Part shown: positions 62,601-64,000 of the stretch, one piece after another
How the letters are laid out: each line of letters begins with the position of its first letter
Numbering within the stretch: the stretch's first letter is position 1
Assembly (NCBI GenBank): GCA_028551475.1
Contig: CM052358.1
Span: 27,554,853-27,618,852, forward strand
Direction of reading: 5' to 3'
Length of the DNA: 64,000 nucleotides
From: Casuarina equisetifolia
Taxonomy: Eukaryota; Streptophyta; Magnoliopsida; Fagales; Casuarinaceae
The notes under the pieces: model-generated
What the model was told of the DNA's origin: nothing
Databases searched by the model: none
What the model saw: only the letters and a program-made list of their open reading frames with translations
Position numbers and translations under genes: made by a program

Positions 62601-64000
62601 TCATGGGCAGTTGGGGTTTCTACCAGGGCCCCCATAGTAGAAGTAATGACCCCAGTCCCCATTGCTTCCAGTTTGTACATCATAGCAGTTGGATTGTTCT
62701 GTGAAGGTGCCAATCCCTTTGGGAGCCTTGAGATTGTTGGAGCTATCAACAACTTGAACGTTCCTGAAATAACTTGACTTTCCAAATCCCTCCTCTGGAA
62801 AATGGCCGCTGCCCATTTCGGTCGAGGTGTGCTGCCCATCAGATTGTGAATTTACCACTTCGCCACCCCACTCGATCATTGAAGCACTGTCAGCTAAGTA
62901 TGAGAACAGGAACGAAGGCCAATAGCCCAGTACATAGTCATTGCCAAACTGCATCCACCAATGCCCCTCCTTTGGATCCTACAGAAGTTCCCAAGAACAA
63001 AAGATATGTGAGAAGTTGTCAATTTTAAGATCATGAAAAGCTGGAATGAAATTTGCTATGAAAGGTTAGGTGTCATGTCATCCACTACAAAAGAGTCAGA
63101 ACCACAATCATTTCTCCTGTCGGCGCTAATATTGCCAAGGATAAATTTGAAGAGAATCCCTGGGAAGGGGACAATCTCCATTGAAGCTCACATGCAGCTT
63201 CCTTGCCAGTATCAGCACCATTTCCTTTTATGATATTATTATGAAGGGCGGGCCCGGCTTTTTATCTTATTTTATCCGGGACACTGAGTAATGATGCTTT
63301 GGCCTTTACCTTCCAGACAAGTATGCTAATATCATATTGGGAATTACGGTACGCAGAAACAGGGGAGATGCTTGCACCCATTGCTATTTGACTGTTGATT
63401 TGAATAAAGCCTGAGCAAAGGAGGTTGTAGCAACCAGTTGCTTGGTATGCATCGCTCTGAAATGCATACAAGAGAATGAAGTGTGAGGAAAACTCATCAA
63501 AATACCAAGCAAATTCACTAGGGATGTACAAGAGAAGGAAGCTTACAGTCCAGTACGTGAAAAGCCTAGTGTTGTTATCACCATATAGATCTGGGCTAAC
63601 CTGTTTCATGAACAGTCAAGAAGTAATTAACAATGGTGTCAGGGCAATTATTTTTGGTGAATTCATGTCTAGGTAATCATAACAGTACCTGCCAACCAGC
63701 TTCAATACTGTTGAGATCTTCACCAAAGGAACCTCCTAATATCCAAAGCTGAGACAAGCTGAACTCATTAGGCTGTTGTATTTTGGGTTCCCAAACGTTT
63801 ATGGTTGCCTTTGCTCCATAGTATTTATCTCCTTCAACATAAGCTATTGCATGCTAATCAAACCAAGAAACAAAACCAGACAAAAGCAGCAAACAATTAG
63901 AGAAAATACACAAGACAACAACAAGAGAAGCCACACATCACTTTACAAAATCGTAGTTATAGATAGCTACCTGATGGCCACTTTGACTGATGAGGTCAGG
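62601..64000 (-). CDS. Neprosin-domain protein (DUF239), C-terminal part; continues beyond window
   Basis: Five exon segments are visible, 5' to 3': 64000-63971 (cut by the window edge), 63853-63689, 63600-63547, 63456-63310, 62978-62601. All junctions are phase 0 and give 257 C-terminal residues. The sequence has the neprosin pattern: YYGAKATINVWEPK, EFSLSQLWIL, LNSIEAGWQV, LYGDNNTRLFTYWT, TGCYNLLCSGFIQ, MGASISPVSAY, DISILVWKD, GHWWMQFG, GYWPSFLFSYL and IEWGGEVVNS. Neprosin from pitcher plants is a proline-cutting glutamic peptidase. The Glu in NSIEAGW (codon 63701-63703) and in WGGEV (codon 62859-62861) are present and are the likely catalytic pair. The N-terminal signal peptide and activation-peptide region lie outside the window. 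Family members are usually secreted; the in vivo substrate of this one is unknown. Confidence 0.92.

Noticed and set aside
1-64000. Search for CRISPR arrays, bacterial operons, tRNA or rRNA genes
   Set aside because: The sequence is plant nuclear DNA; no regularly spaced repeat array, ribosomal segment or convincing tRNA cloverleaf was seen by eye. A tRNA scan would be decisive for missed tRNAs.

Overview
This window is nuclear DNA from a flowering plant, most likely a eudicot and perhaps a woody one. The evidence is AT-rich sequence, short exons split by GT-AG introns with T-rich acceptors, and five plant gene families including the land-plant-specific phytocalpain DEK1 and an arabinogalactan peptide. 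I cannot name the species from sequence alone.

Layout. Positions 1-2100 hold retrotransposon debris and AT-rich repeats. Positions 2489-20081 (+) hold a complete 22-exon gene for Mediator subunit 13. After a gene-poor gap, 23958-24137 (-) encodes a 59-residue arabinogalactan peptide. Positions 24300-31900 are gene-poor and rich in short tandem duplications and decayed repeats. Positions 32827-34296 (+) encode a four-exon DUF1639 protein. Positions 37020-54637 (-) hold a complete 30-exon DEK1 gene. Positions 55150-62500 are again gene-poor, with tandem repeats and a small LTR relic. The window ends inside a neprosin-domain (DUF239) gene on the minus strand (62601 to beyond 64000).

The exon models were joined by hand. 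Each closes in frame: MED13 5952 nt (1983 codons plus stop), DEK1 6486 nt (2161 codons plus stop), DUF1639 636 nt (211 codons plus stop). That closure is the strongest internal support for them. MED13 (transcription, embryo patterning) and DEK1 (epidermal identity, mechanosensing) are both developmental regulators, but the five genes do not form a pathway or cluster; this looks like ordinary plant gene order.

I did not find a new multi-gene system. The items most worth a second look are gene-structure oddities: an overlapping upstream ORF and a competing splice acceptor in MED13, and a GC-AG intron and a likely 3'-UTR intron in DEK1. Several tandem duplications and LTR relics in the gaps also deserve a check.
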